From Nissolia schottii (taxonomy: Eukaryota > Streptophyta > Magnoliopsida > Fabales > Fabaceae): a DNA stretch of 64,000 nucleotides. The notes under the pieces are model-generated. The model did no database searches and was not told the DNA's origin. It saw only the letters and a program-made list of their open reading frames with translations. Below are positions 47,127 to 58,907 of the stretch, one piece after another. Both the position numbers and the translations under genes were made by a program. How positions within the stretch are numbered: the first letter of the stretch is position 1; each line of letters opens with the position of its first letter. The DNA lies in NCBI GenBank assembly GCA_003254905.1, contig QANU01055992.1, positions 29,603 through 93,602 on the forward strand. Reading direction: 5' to 3'.

Positions 47127-50100
47127 ATGGGTAGCACATTCAATCCACAGATTTTAGTGGAAAAACTAGCTAAGCTGAATGGGTCACAAGCTAGCATAGA
47201 GAGTATCCTTCAAGACCTTTTTGTTGGCTATAATATTTATTTTACTACTTGTGTTTAATGTTGTCTTATTGAAGCAACCTTATTGAGTTCATTGGTTTTA
47301 CTGTCTGATATTACTTATTGCCCTAACTGTGTTTTAGTTTTTATGAAAGTTGGAATATTAGCCTTGTAATGCTGTCAGGGTGTAATCCTCCTTTTACTGG
47401 TTTGCTAAGCACCAACTTTGTGTTTTAATTTATGTAAAAGTTATAACATTGGCTTTGTAATGATGGGTGTAATCCTCCTTTAACTGGATTGCTAAGCACA
47501 CTCTCTTCCCCTTCTTGGTTTATTGCAACGATCGTCCCCTTTCCCCTTCCCCCTTTTAAATGAGGAACTGTTTATGAAGCTCAATGTTCACTAGTAGATA
47601 ATGCAATATAACTATTGTTTCCTTCTTTACCATATGATGGCTAGAAATAGTTTCAGATACAGTTGAACATATGTGCTTGTACAAACTCTCAGTCTCACAA
47701 AATCACCTTCATACACACAACCATACATGTGTGTACACACTCACATGTGTGCGTGCATGCACACACACAAATATATAATAAATGTGCATGTGATACTTTT
47801 GGTTCTTTTCTCATTTGTTGCATATAAATATTGCTGCCACTGGGCTGTGATCCTTAATGTTGTTAAGCTTTGTCACATTGGTGCATTTTTCATATGAATA
47901 AAGCCAAACAAGTTGTTGAAACGTGGGATAGACAATTTCATTGTTCTCCTCGTGAGAAGAGATTGGCATTTTTGTATCTTGCAAATGATATTCTACAGAA
48001 CAGCAGGCGAAAGGGTTCTGAATTTGTTGGTGAATTCTGGAAAGTGCTTCCTGATGCACTTCGAGATGTGATTGACAATGGAGATGAGTTTGCACGGAAT
48101 GCAGCACTTCGGCTGGTACTTGGATAATTCGTTTTTCTGAATTTGTGAATGAGATGCATGCTTTTAGAGTTCATCTCTTCTACTTTATTTGGGCATATCA
48201 ACAAAAACATTAAGAATCTTGTGTTGCAAGTTAGTGCTTACAAAATATTCTTGGTTCTAATGATTTGAAAGAAAAATTAAATATTTGGTTGTTATATATA
48301 TCCCAGCATTTCCTATTATATGCCAACTCTGTAAGGGGATGGAATGTGCCTTTTCTGAGTTAATTAATGTCTTTTGGTTTGTTCAAACAAGTGCATTGCT
48401 TGCAAAAGGAAGGGGGGGGGGTGAGATGGAAAAGGGGGGAAAGGAATAGTTTAGTGTTTAATCTGCTTGGTTCTAATACACTGATTAGATACTCTACTTT
48501 TAAGGGATATAAAGAAACTGGATGTTCTTGTGCGAACATTAGATAGCTTTTTGCTAGCTCAATTCAGGTACTGTCTTGTGAATATTTTTATCTATGGGCT
48601 ATGTTTAAAGGAAAGGGAGAAGTTTCTTGCCGTAACTTTCTGAATTGATTTGTCATATTGACTTGACGTATAATAGCATGGTGTTAGATGGCCATGAATT
48701 GTGTTATAATTGTTCTCTGACAGAAGCTTAAACTAATAATCTAGTTCATGAGAGGAGAATTCATTTTGGTACATCGAATGCGGACAAACTTTTGTTGAAT
48801 CCATGGAAATAGTTGCGCCATAATTAGGACAAGGATTAATTTTATATGCCTATGAAAAACTAAGTGGTAGGAGAAAAGGACAATAGGCATAATAGCATAT
48901 AAGTGCTAGAAGAATGATTTTGTGGTTGTAATTAGGTTGGGAGATTGGATCATAATTCTCAAGTTTGTAGTGGAACGAAACATCTATAATGTTATCAGTG
49001 CATATGCACCATTGATAGGGTTAGAAGACTGCCACAAGATAAACTTTTAGGACGACTTGGAAGGCTTAGTTTAGGGAATACCTTTAGGAGAAAATATCTT
49101 TTTCAAGGTGAGGATTTAAATGGCCATGTAGGGAGCTAAGCTAGGGGATACAAGTTTTCTGGAGGGATATGGTCTAGGGAGAGAAAATATGGTGGGTAAA
49201 TGTTGTTGCACAGATGAGAATGTTGCATTTTATGAGTAGACATGCAAGACTATAGGATTTGAAATAAATGTTGCAGAGAGAAAGTTTGGGTAGCACTTAT
49301 TGTAGAAAAGATGGTAAATTTCGCTTTAGGTGGTTTGGTTATGTTTGGAGAAAGGCAGTAGAATCCCCAGATAGAGTAGATCTAATTGAAGGTAGCTCAG
49401 TACCTAGAGATAAAGGGAGACCAAGAAAAATTGTAGGTAAAACTGTTAAGAAAGATTATGATTAAAGGGATTTGACTCTAGACATGATTAACAATATAGA
49501 TTTATGGCTATATAAATAAAAATAAAGCAGCATAACTTGCTTTTAGCATCATTCTATTTGGATCTTATGTTTTTGTGTTAATGTGTAAGTTTGGCTGAGC
49601 ATATTGTACAAGTAGTAGACTCTAAACACGAGACCTTTTCATTATACTTTATTTTCATCTTTATGTGATTCAAACCATTTTTTTCTTAATATTTTTCTGT
49701 TTCTCTTAGTTCTATTTTGTGTTGTGACTTTTTTGAGTTTCCACCATTATTTTTAAGAAATTATTTTTCATGCACAGCTGAACCCACTTAGTGAGAACAA
49801 ACTCGGTTGTTGTCATATAAATTTCATGTTACTTGCTAATGTCTGTTAATATTTGGTTGTGATGGAATGATTTGAATTTTGATTTGCTAATCTCGAAGTT
49901 AAAATGGGAAGGTTTTGTTAGATACTTTGACTAGACCAGTTGTTACAAGACAAGCTTTCTTGTCCATTAAGATATTGTTTAGGGATAAAAGGAAGCTTTC
50001 TTCTCTACGAAGAATGAACTGCATCATCTACCTCCTTTGTTAAGATACAGTTTCATCAGAGTTTTAAATGTCCTAATAACCAGATAATCGTATGTTGTGT

Positions 50101-53100
50101 CCAGAGTCACTACTTTTGTCTGTGTTGATATTTGTTATATAATGTGTTAAGTGTCTATTGTTGGTCTTTTGGCCTACTGGTAGTCTTACAACCACAGCCC
50201 ATGTTTGCATCTATCTGAGGTCAATTTCTTCCTCCAGAGGCCCTTCCTCTCTCCCCTCTCCAGCCTTGGTATCTGAGCACTTTCATAAAAAGAAACTGTA
50301 TATATTGGTATTTCTAAAGATTTTTGTAAGATTTGCAGAATGGAGAAACCGTATTTCATTCTCCTAAGTTCATGTTGGTTACTGTTAGTCTATTATAACT
50401 ATATGCTCTTTGCTTTCAGACGTTATGCCATCATTGGCTGGTTCAGAGGTTGTGGGTTCCTCTAAATGAAATGACATTGCTTGTAGGAATGCTAGAAATC
50501 TGGCATCCCTTCCATATCATATAACTGAGTATTGATAGAAGATTATGTAATATTGCTTTTCTTTCGTGTTTCTTGTTATTAAATGTTCAGTGTGTGCAAC
50601 ATTGGCACTTGTGAAATTTCATTAGCTGTATCATAACTATGTGCTTCATGCAGATTGGCATATGGGAAGAGAGAAAAGTTTTTGGTTCTCGTGGTCAAAT
50701 TCTTAAGGAAGAATTTGGTGGGAAGCACGTGGAAAATAATAGCCGTGATGTCAAACCTATGAACATGAAACTGGTACTGGTTTCTATATTTATTTAGATT
50801 GATTTGTGTACCTACTGTCTTCATATATGTGTGCTCCGTATGCTGAATCTATATCCTGTACTTTATTTTTACATTGCAGAGGCCGTCTTCTGGGAATGCA
50901 TTGGAGAAAATAGCTTCAGGTTATCGTGGTGTTTATGGAGGGCAGACAGATGAAGACGATGTGTTGAGCAAATGCAGGCATGCCATTAGCTGCCTTGAGA
51001 AAGCAGATAAGGAAATAGGCCATGATAGTAATTCAGGTATATTAAATTGTCAATTGGTTATAATTGTTTGGGTCATCCTCAGGTGGGAAGAGGAAGAGTT
51101 TCCCATCTATGAGAATTTTGAACTGTCCAATAACAGTTTGACACGTGTCACAAGGGGGGGGTTTGAAATGCAATTATGTTATTTTGAAAAGAGTGCTGAT
51201 TTGTAAGTTATAAAAATTATTTAAATAAAAAACATTTTTAATTGTTATAATTAAATAATTAGTTTAAGTTTTACCATTAAGAAAAAAATCATAAAATCTG
51301 AACAACTAGTAAAGTAAATAATTAGGGTTTAGGTTTGCAATTTCCTCTCAGCCACCACAGAGCTTCAGCAACGGAAGAGAACAATCTTGGCAACCACCAC
51401 GGAGAGGTCCCTCAGCAACGGAAGAGAAAGACTCTCTTTTCAGATCTCTCTCTCTCTCTCTCTTCGTGGCTTCTCTCTCCTTGGCTTCAGGGGGGGCTAC
51501 TGCCATGGCAGGTCGCCGGTGGTAGCGAGCTTTGCCCCCCTCTCTCTCAAATCTGCTCTCTCTCTCTCTCTATGTACATCTCTCTCTCTTATCCCTCTCT
51601 CGGTTCCTTTCTTTATCTCTCTCTCTCTCTCTCTCGATTTCTTTCTCTCTGTCTCTTCGAGATCTCTCTCTACTTCTTCCCTCTCTCACTCTTTTCCTTT
51701 CTCTCTTTTGGTTTCTGGTGTGTGTGTTGTTTGGGATCTGTTTGGTTTGATTTTTTTTTTTTTATGGGTATGGATGTGTGGTGGTTTGGGGTGGCTGATG
51801 GTGGTGAGGAGTTGGTTTTGGGGTGGGGTTTCTGTGGTGGTTGGGTTCATGGTGGCTGATGGGTGTGCATGTTGTGAAGAGGGAGAGGATGGTGGTGATG
51901 TGGGTGGTTTCCGTCAACGAGGCCCCTATGAACGAGGCCGCCGTCAACGTGGTGGTCATCGTTAAGGAGGCTGCCACGGAGGAGCTACCCGTGAACTACC
52001 CACCTTCCACTATTGATTAACCTTTTTAATCATAATCCTAATTACTAATCCTAACCATCTTTTTATTAAAATAAAATTATCTTTTATAATTAATATAATT
52101 AAAACAATTATCATTTAAAATATTAGTTAAATATTCCTACACATCATCACAACACATACAAAAGATCACTCAATTTCACTTTTTATGTAATGCCACATGT
52201 CACTTTGTTATTGGATCAGCCATATTCTCATGGGTGAGAAACTATTCCATTCTCACCCGAGAATGGTCGTAATTGTTTTGCCTATTTCTAGTGATTCACT
52301 CATCCATGTGAGTGGTCTTTCTCGAGCACGAATCACTGCTGCCCGAATGCCCAAAAGTTAATTGATGTTTTTTGATTTGATTCAAGTAGCCAAGTCATAC
52401 TTAAAGTGCAATTTAGGGTTAATTGATAAAATAATGAGGAAGAGGGAAGAAACTGAGGCAAATAATTTTCTAGACCCTCCCTGATTGTCATGACCTCATG
52501 ATATTATTCTTTCTTCAATCATCCCTTCCCTTCTGTAGGGGTATTCTGTAAATGGTATATAAGAAGCTGGCTAAGAAATACTTTTGGAATAAAAGAGAAA
52601 TAACATGAACATATTTTAAAAAATTATTAGAATATCAAAAGTATTTTCCCCCCTTTCATTCTCTTTTGATATTTAGCTATGATGGGATTGACCTTAATTT
52701 TTATTAGCTTGAGTAAATATCTAAGTTGACTCTGTTGAATCCACCAATTCATATAATGCGCTGTGTGTTGTCATTTTAAGTAGATAAATCATTATAGTAG
52801 TCTTTTATAGTTAAATGTGTTCCAATTAAGTTGGGAGGATTGTTATCTTATTGGATATCCTTTTATTCAATCATCAATGGGTAGGGCAATTCCATGGATC
52901 TGCACTAGTGGATGAGCTCCAGGGGCATAATGCCGTACTAAGGGACTGCATTGAGCAGTTAACAGCTATAGAATCACTTAGAGCTAGCCTTGTGTCTCAG
53001 CTGAGAGAGGCTCTGCAGGAACAGGTTCATTTTTATGATTGCTTCTCTTCAAAAGAGCTGACCCCTATAGTATGTATTTCTAACATGGTTTTCTTACCAG

Positions 53101-54162
53101 GAATTCAAGCTGGGTCAAGTCCGTAGCCAGATTAAGGTTTGGAACTTATCCAAAGTCATTGAGTAAAATTCTATGGGTCAAGTTCATTTTTTATGGTTGA
53201 TATATGGTTTAGTAAAATTTTCTGTCAATATTGTCAACTTTGGACCAAAGAAAGCTACGATTCAATTCATCCATGTCCAGTGCATCATGTAAAAAACTTT
53301 GTAACTTGATGTGACATTGTTATCTTCAACTTATTTGTTTTTGTTCTATACATTTCAGGCTGCACGTGTTCAGTCAGAACAGGCAGGTAATGCCTGTCAA
53401 CAGTTACTGAATGGCAAAACTATTCAGTCATTACCTGAACAGGGGTCAATGGAAATTAAAACCTCCATGGAACCGGCAAGTTTTATTTCTGGTAATAGGG
53501 AACAATCAGCTCCATTAATGTATGCGCCACAAATGTCTTTCCCTCAAAATTCTGGACACGTTGATGAAGATCCACGCAAGTCTGCAGCTGCTGCTGTAGC
53601 AGCAAAACTAACTGCTTCAACATCCTCTGCCCAAATGTTGTCGTATGTGCTTTCCTCCTTAGCATCAGAAGGGGTCATAGGCAATCCGATCAAAGAGACT
53701 TCTTCTGCTGATTATCATTCTGAGAAGAGGACTAAGCTTGAAAATGACCAGTCATCTTATATGCCTTCTCAGAATCCTCAACAACCGGCACTTCCTCCCT
53801 TTTCGATTCCTGAATCTATCCAACACAATGTGCTCACAACCCAGCAATCTACTCCCAATGAACAACCACCACCACCACCACCCTCATCATCACCTCCCCC
53901 TTTGCCACCACTACCACCAATGCCACAGTACCCAGTGCCACAGTTCATGCAGACTGCTGGATCAATTAGCAACATGTCATATAGCTATGGCATGACACAG
54001 CAGCCTTCAATGGCTGCCTATCCAGCTGTTGGGGCTTCCATGAATAATGTCTCTCCTTTTACACCTGCTCCAATGAGTACATATCAGGGTTTTCAGGGTT
54101 CAGATGGAAATTACTATAACCAACCCACATCAATGCCTATGGCACCAATATCTCGACAATGA
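47127..54162 (+). CDS. CID-domain (ENTH/VHS-fold) RPRD-like protein binding the RNA polymerase II CTD
   Basis: Coding exons: 47127-47202, 47868-48115, 50654-50773, 50880-51036, 52885-53024, 53101-53136 and 53359-54162. They total 1581 nt (526 aa plus stop), all in phase. Residues 1-130 form the CTD-interacting domain: LVEKLAKLNGSQASIE, then LSHWCIFHMNKAKQVVETWD, FLYLANDILQNSRRKGSEF and FWKVLPDALRDV. The family (yeast Rtt103, human RPRD1, plant homologues) binds phosphorylated Pol II CTD repeats and acts in transcription termination and pre-mRNA processing in the nucleus. A charged helical region follows (DCIEQLTAIESLRASLVSQL, likely coiled coil). The last exon is Gln/Pro/Ser-rich with a PPPPPPSSSPPPLPPLPP tract and a Tyr/Gly/Met-rich tail. 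The acceptor of the fifth coding exon (GGGTAG, 52884) is the least certain boundary. The 3' UTR runs past 54163. Confidence 0.93.
48770..49520 (+). mobile_element. RTE-type LINE remnant, internally deleted, in intron
   Basis: Near 48940-49140 a broken frame reads VGDRIIILKFVVERN-like sequence, then NVISAYAPLIGLEDCHK and DDLEGLV.GIPLGENIFF, matching the endonuclease domain of plant RTE LINEs. Near 49200-49490 the end of the same polyprotein appears: RFRWFGYVWRKAVESPDRVD, KGRPRKIVGKTVKKD and LTLDMINN. The reverse transcriptase core between them (about 2 kb) is missing. Stops and frameshifts abound. It lies in the intron between coding exons 2 and 3 of the CID gene, same orientation. Confidence 0.75.
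51070..52269. mobile_element. Mutator-like non-autonomous element, possible Pack-MULE (1200 bp)
   Basis: Flanked by the exact 9-bp duplication TAATTGTTT (51061-51069 and 52270-52278), the Mutator size. Inverted ends of about 75-80 bp: left CTCAGGTGGGAAGAGG, CATCTATGAGAAT, GTCCAATAACAG, GACACGTGTCAC. These pair with the reverse complement of the right end CTCGGGTGAGAATGG, CACCCATGAGAAT, ATCCAATAACAA, GACATGTGGCAT. The inside is unlike the flanks: a (CT)n tract at 51448-51680 after CAGCCACCACAG-type sequence, then G-rich sequence and a short GGFRQRGPYERGRRQRGGHR-like frame (to 51962). It could be a captured 5' UTR plus first exon of a host gene. It starts 33 bases after a 5' splice site. Confidence 0.85.
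51448..51680. repeat. Imperfect (CT)n tract
   Basis: Long CT-dinucleotide runs interrupted by short unique stretches inside the Mutator-like element. It yields spurious Leu/Ser open frames. Confidence 0.85.
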
Positions 54163-55123
54163 AATTTGTGGTCCTAGAGTTACTGCTACGAGGTAAGGAT
54201 AGGTTGCCAAGAAAATCCTCTTCACCTCCTTCACCCATAACCTTGCTATTGGAATCTGATTTTAACTATAATCAGATGTGCACATAGTAAATGTTGTGTA
54301 ACCTCTGTAGTCATAGACTAATTTTCTGGCTTTAGAATAATTTTGTTCTATGTTTGGCACTGACGATAACGGTTTTGTTGAGTAGGGTATTTATATTTAA
54401 TGGTTTGTAAAAGTTAGTTGATATTAATGCCTAGGGGCTTGTTAGATGTGTGGTTTTGGAGGGTTATTGGCATGTTGTTACTTGTGAATCAGTTACTGTT
54501 TTAATTCTCATCAGTCAACAACAGCTTGCATGTCTTCAAATTCCTTGCAGGTGGGCAGTTTTTGTTAGGGTCAAAGGTGGGCTGTTGTATGTACAGACCA
54601 GTCCTTAAGTGTTTGTATTTTATGTTTTTCTGGAGCCAAAACTATGTACTTGGGGCCTAGTTAATTATAAACAATTTTTAGTTATACATGACAAGTTTTG
54701 TTGAAATATTTTGTTCTTTAGTTAGAAAATCTTGTTTTAGTTGTGCTTATATAATGGGTGCGTTTTGAGCCTTCAGGATCTAAGGGATGTTTTGAGTTTT
54801 ATTTTGAAGGAGAGAGAAAAGAAATGATTAGTATGCTTAATAGTATTTGAGAGTTTTAAATTTAGTTTACTTAATCTTTTCTTTTTCTTCCTCTCTAAAA
54901 TAAAACTCTAAAACTCACAAATGCACATGTTTTGAAAATTTAAAGATGATACAAGCAAATGACTAAGAATAGAAAGGAGATGCTAGGAACGGGATCGGAA
55001 GATATTTTACCTGTTTTCTCTTAACTAAAGGATTGCACCGAGTTAATATTAAGTGTAAAATTTGGTATCGGATGTGTTTAGTGCGTGATATATGCTTGTA
55101 AGGGATGATACAGTTCTAGCTAA
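54163..55123. other. CID gene 3' UTR and spacer
   Basis: 54163 to about 54720 is likely 3' UTR, with several TTGTTAG/TGTAT-rich elements and AATAAT-type near-upstream signals. The rest is AT-rich and non-coding. Confidence 0.45.
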
Positions 55124-55285
55124 GAAAGAATCATCTAAAGTGAACATCTCATTTTAGAGAATAAAATGGATGGATTTTATTTTTGAATTAAGTGAGTAGT
55201 GAGATTAATTTTTACTTATTAATCTAATAGTAAAAGATTTTACTTTATATTTTAAAGTGACATGTTCACTTTAGATGATTCTTTC
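55124..55285. mobile_element. MITE (162 bp)
   Basis: The ends GAAAGAATCATCTAAAGTGA (left) and its reverse complement on the right match for about 32 bases with few differences, continuing ACATCTCATTTT against ACATGTCACTTT. The middle is AT-rich without ORF. The target duplication is not clear. Confidence 0.8.
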
Positions 55286-56229
55286 TCGACCTGGTTAGAG
55301 TTATGGAGATAAATTTTGAAAATACATAATTTTTATAAACAGAAATGTTATTTTGCCACCCACATTGTATGACCACCTTAGTCACCTCTAAGTAAAGGAC
55401 AAAATATTAATGTCACACTCTCTTACTATACTTTTTTTTTTTCAGAATGTTCTTTTACAATTTTATCACTTTATTTTCCCTCTCCTTTGTCTTTATTCAT
55501 CTTAAAGGAATTAACTTTAACCCAAAAAAAAAAAAACAATCTTTTTAAAAAGAGAATTCAACATTTTAAAAATGTTTTAAAAGTTGATTTCTTTATTTAG
55601 AAATGTTGGTTTCTATCTTAAGAGTTTATTTGAGAGAATGTTTGTTTAAAAAGTTAGTTTCTTTATTTTTAAAAAATTAATTTTTTAAACATTTTTAAAA
55701 GGTTGTTGTGTATTTAGAAAATTGATTTATGCTTCTCTCACAAGAGAGAATAAGTAAAAAAGAGTGAGAAAAAATAAGAAGCACAATATGAGAGAGAATA
55801 ACATGGACTTCCCTTTTTATTTTTTTAAATGCTAGTTTTCTCTGTGATAAAAATGTTAGTTATTGTGTTAAAAAAGTTGATTTTTGTTTCTAAAGAGAGA
55901 GAAAAGAGATGAGAGAAAAACTGCAAGAAGTATCGTAAGAAAGACAATGACAACAATGACCTTTTTTTTCCTTTCTCATTCTTGTGAGAGAAAAGTTGCA
56001 AAAAGTACTATAGGAGAGAGAATAACAATGATCATTTTTGTCTTTTCTCATTTTTTTAATTTTAATTTGATGTGAAACTCATTTTTACTTTATTTTATAT
56101 ATCCAAGATACAATGACTTTATCGGCCGGCCTATATCTTAGTTGGCCAAATAACATAAATGTTTTGTAATTAGATGTACATGAAGTATGTAAAATTTAAG
56201 TCCATCACAATTGCATTAATTGTGCCAAA
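55286..56229. other. AT-rich spacer with low-complexity repeats
   Basis: Short repeated words such as AAAAGTTGATTTCTTTATTT (55577 and similar at 55650) and GAGAGAAAAG/GAGAGAATAACA (55783-56030). No gene recognised. Confidence 0.45.
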
Positions 56230-56238
56230 TAAAATTAA

Positions 56239-56920
56239 GAGATAATTACATTAACCTCTCCTAAGGTGCATGAACCCTTCTAGATTTTAAAAATCCACAC
56301 CTTCCTTAATTATTTAATTGTCATTACAATGACACCCCTTATAAAACAGTAAGCATATAAAATGATTTTTATGACCTTAAGTTTTTCCTCTATTGCTATT
56401 TCACTGCCACTCTTGAAATTCATCCATCGGAAACCACCTTAAACTTCCACCTTCTACAAATTCATCATCTCAACCTCCTTCTCCTCCTCAAATTCAATTC
56501 ATGTCTTCCTTACCTAATACAACAGAACAAGAAGTTACAAACCATGAACAGAACAAATATTCAACACCAAAGCTATTCAAACTGTTAACCAAATCCCATT
56601 GGATGATAAGCAAACCACAACTAATAGCCTCAGAGCAGCAACATAACCAAGCGCACCAAAGCAGGGAGCAACCAAAATACTTTAACAAGAAAACCGTGAA
56701 GAGGGGAAGATGGGTTGGTAATAATAGGCTAATAGCTGCCATGGAGGAAAAGGATCGGGGAAGTGGGGAAGAGTTATTTTAGGTTTTTATTTGTTTTGAA
56801 GGGTAATTTGGAAATTTTGTAAATTATTCATAGATAGGGGAGGTATGTGTATTTTTAAAATCTAGAGGGGAGGTGAGTGTATTTTTGATGAAACTCAAGG
56901 GAGGTCAATGTAATTACCCA
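56239..56920. mobile_element. Mutator-like non-autonomous element (682 bp)
   Basis: Flanked by the exact 9-bp duplication TAAAATTAA (56230-56238 and 56921-56929). The left end ATAATTACATTAACCTCTCC... TCTAGATTTTAAAAAT pairs with the reverse complement of the right end GTAATTACATTGACCTCCC... TCTAGATTTTAAAAAT. The inside has a 93-residue frame (56501-56782) without a recognisable domain, and pyrimidine-rich sequence. A captured fragment is possible. Confidence 0.85.
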
Positions 56921-57135
56921 TAAAATTAAAGATCTGTCACCCCTTTTAAGCATCTTAGATCTATCATATAAAATGTGAAGAAAGTGGATGTAAACCATAT
57001 GAGAAGTTGGGTTGTTGAAGAGTGTTTATGTGTTGATATTAAAAAAAGAAAAAAGAGTTATTGAAGCGGTAATGAGGATATTCTTGACTGATTATAGGAT
57101 GATGACATGTGTCAAAGTAATATTCTTACGAGTGA

Positions 57136-57360
57136 TTTTTTTTTTTGACGTGGAACTCATTCAATCATTTATTGAAGGAATGACAATCAATTGTTACGAC
57201 TAGAAGGATCTCATGAGGGCAATCATCAATCCAAACAACATTCCCAATATCACAAGCCAATTTACTCAGGCAATGTACCGTCCTATGCCCACCCCTTTTA
57301 ACATGAGAGAAAAAACATGAATTAAAGCAATTTGACAACATAGAACAATCAACTATAACA
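57136..57360 (-). pseudogene. RNase H-like (RVT_3) C-terminal fragment with poly(A)
   Basis: Minus strand: NIVIVDCSMLSNCFNSCFF, then HVKRGGHRTVHCLSKLACDI and VVWIDDCPHEILL..., stop at about 57165, then a run of 11 A (plus-strand T 57136-57146). This matches the end of plant RVT_3 RNase H domains (HVKR.GN..AH.LAK). The poly(A) suggests arrival by retrotransposition, probably as a LINE 3' end. Upstream the frame decays. Confidence 0.6.
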
Positions 57361-57571
57361 ATGTTACTACATGTAGGCCCAAATATATGTCACCGTATAA
57401 CCCCCACGATTTTAATACATTTGAGGCCCACCTCCAAACTTTTTAACCACATTCCTCACAAATGATACCCAATCCATCTTCAATGCGCATACACACATGA
57501 TTTTAGGCAAACCATTCGTGCTTCTCCGATTTTTATGTAAATGTGTCAATGACATTTCTGATAATTTCTAA

Positions 57572-58255
57572 TGCACCAACTTTTAAACATATGATGCAAT
57601 TAAGATAACTTATCCCATGAGAAATTAAGATAAATGGGTAGTGCACAAACTTTTACCATTATATTGCACAAACATGTACAACAAAATTGCGCAAACATAT
57701 GACTCAATTAACACAAACTAGTCAGTGAGCAATTAAAAGGAATGATAAGTGCACAAACTTTTATCATTTTAGTGCACAAACACGTACACTATGCGTGCAC
57801 AAACATATGACTCAATTAACACAAATTATTATGTGAGAAATTAAAAGGAAAGAGTAGTGCACAAACTTTTACCATTAATATTATGGAATATATCTTGGAT
57901 GTATATTAGTTTGTATCAATCACTGTTTATGCTTGTAAATAGGAGATATAATCAAGCTATAATTAACATCTATTTTAGGAATTAGATCTATGATCGAACG
58001 TAAACATTGCAAGGATATAAATATGGCAAGCATAATCAGTGATTGATACAAACTAATATACACCCAAGATATATTCCATAATAATTAAAGTGCACAAACA
58101 TGTTGAACATGCATGCACAAACATGTGACGCAGGAGTAATTAGAATGAATGGGTAGTTCACAAACTTTTATCATTATACTGCACAAACATGTACAACAAA
58201 AGTGCATAAACATATAGCACAATTAACAAAAACTATTATGTGAGCAATTTGTGAT
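57572..58255. repeat. Tandem array, 108-bp unit
   Basis: The landmark TGCACAAACTTTTA.CATT falls at 57642, 57750 and 57858 (two steps of exactly 108). A truncated copy before (57572) and one after the MITE (58157) extend it. Each unit has GCACAAACATGTACA, CAAACATATGACTCAATTAACA and GTGAGAAATTAA words. Confidence 0.9.
57879..58083. mobile_element. MITE (205 bp) inside the 108-bp array
   Basis: Near-perfect inverted repeats of about 55 bp: left TATTATGGAATATATCTTGG..., GTTTGTATCAATCACTG, and the same as reverse complement at the right. Flanked by ATTAA on both sides (57874-57878 and 58084-58088). Removing the element and one ATTAA restores a normal 108-bp unit (CCATTAAAGTGCACAAAC), which supports the boundaries. 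Confidence 0.9.
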
Positions 58256-58545
58256 AAAATTTGAGGATCATTCACATAATCTGTAATCTGTTTGAGGAAA
58301 GTTTGATATGGAGATTTCATGTAAGAAATTTGTATCTAGAATTATGAATGATGTACAAAAAAAGATGATGAACAAATCGAACAATGCTATGCCATGATGA
58401 GTTTGAAAAGAATAAGTCATGATGATGAGGAGGATGATAATGAAAAGAGAAAAACTAAAAAATTACTGAAGAATTGACGAATGTTGTGTTAGGATTTGGT
58501 CTGTTACGTTGGAGTTAAGGGTAATCATGCATTAAGGGGTCTGTT
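58256..58545. other. Short spacer
   Basis: Purine-rich, no feature recognised. Confidence 0.4.
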
Positions 58546-58547
58546 TT

Positions 58548-58907
58548 CTAATTTAGGTAACAAATATAGATTGCCTTGATTATACGTATAATACTAATAG
58601 TGGTAGTACAGTGGCATGAGATTTGGTGTACCCCAACCATTATTGCAACTATAATCACCCCAAATTGAGAGTGAGTTTCTGCTTGGCGCACACCAACTTT
58701 GATGACTTCTTGGCAATCAGACTCAACAACAATGTTATGGAAACAGAAATCCACTACTAATGTCAACCCTAGCCTCAAACCAAAAGATTTTGTGGTCTTT
58801 GCTTCTGGACCTTATTTAATAAGACAAGTTGTCGATGCATAAAGCTCTCCTGCATGGTTTTGGATTAATGCTCCTATACTCCAAGTGAGATTTTTGTCAA
58901 CCGTTGC
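58548..58907 (-). pseudogene. RNase H-like (RVT_3) fragment cut by the copia LTR
   Basis: Minus strand from the copia boundary: ATVDKNLTWSIGALIQNHAG, ELYAST, a stop, then GLRLGLTLVVDFCFHNIVVE and SDCQEVIKV... to 58548. This is the first two-thirds of a plant RVT_3 RNase H domain (G.IGA.I....GEL.A......A..LGL.LA.D.GF..IVVESDC). The start of the domain should lie beyond the copia element, past position 64000. A different copy from the one at 57136. Confidence 0.6.

Noticed and set aside
49000..49150. Possible separate host gene with VISAYAP peptide
   Set aside because: This peptide is the endonuclease signature of plant RTE LINEs and is full of stops here.
51335..51965. Leu/Ser-rich frames of 72-192 residues
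   Set aside because: Produced by the (CT)n tract in the Mutator-like element; no domain, and three overlapping frames are equally open.
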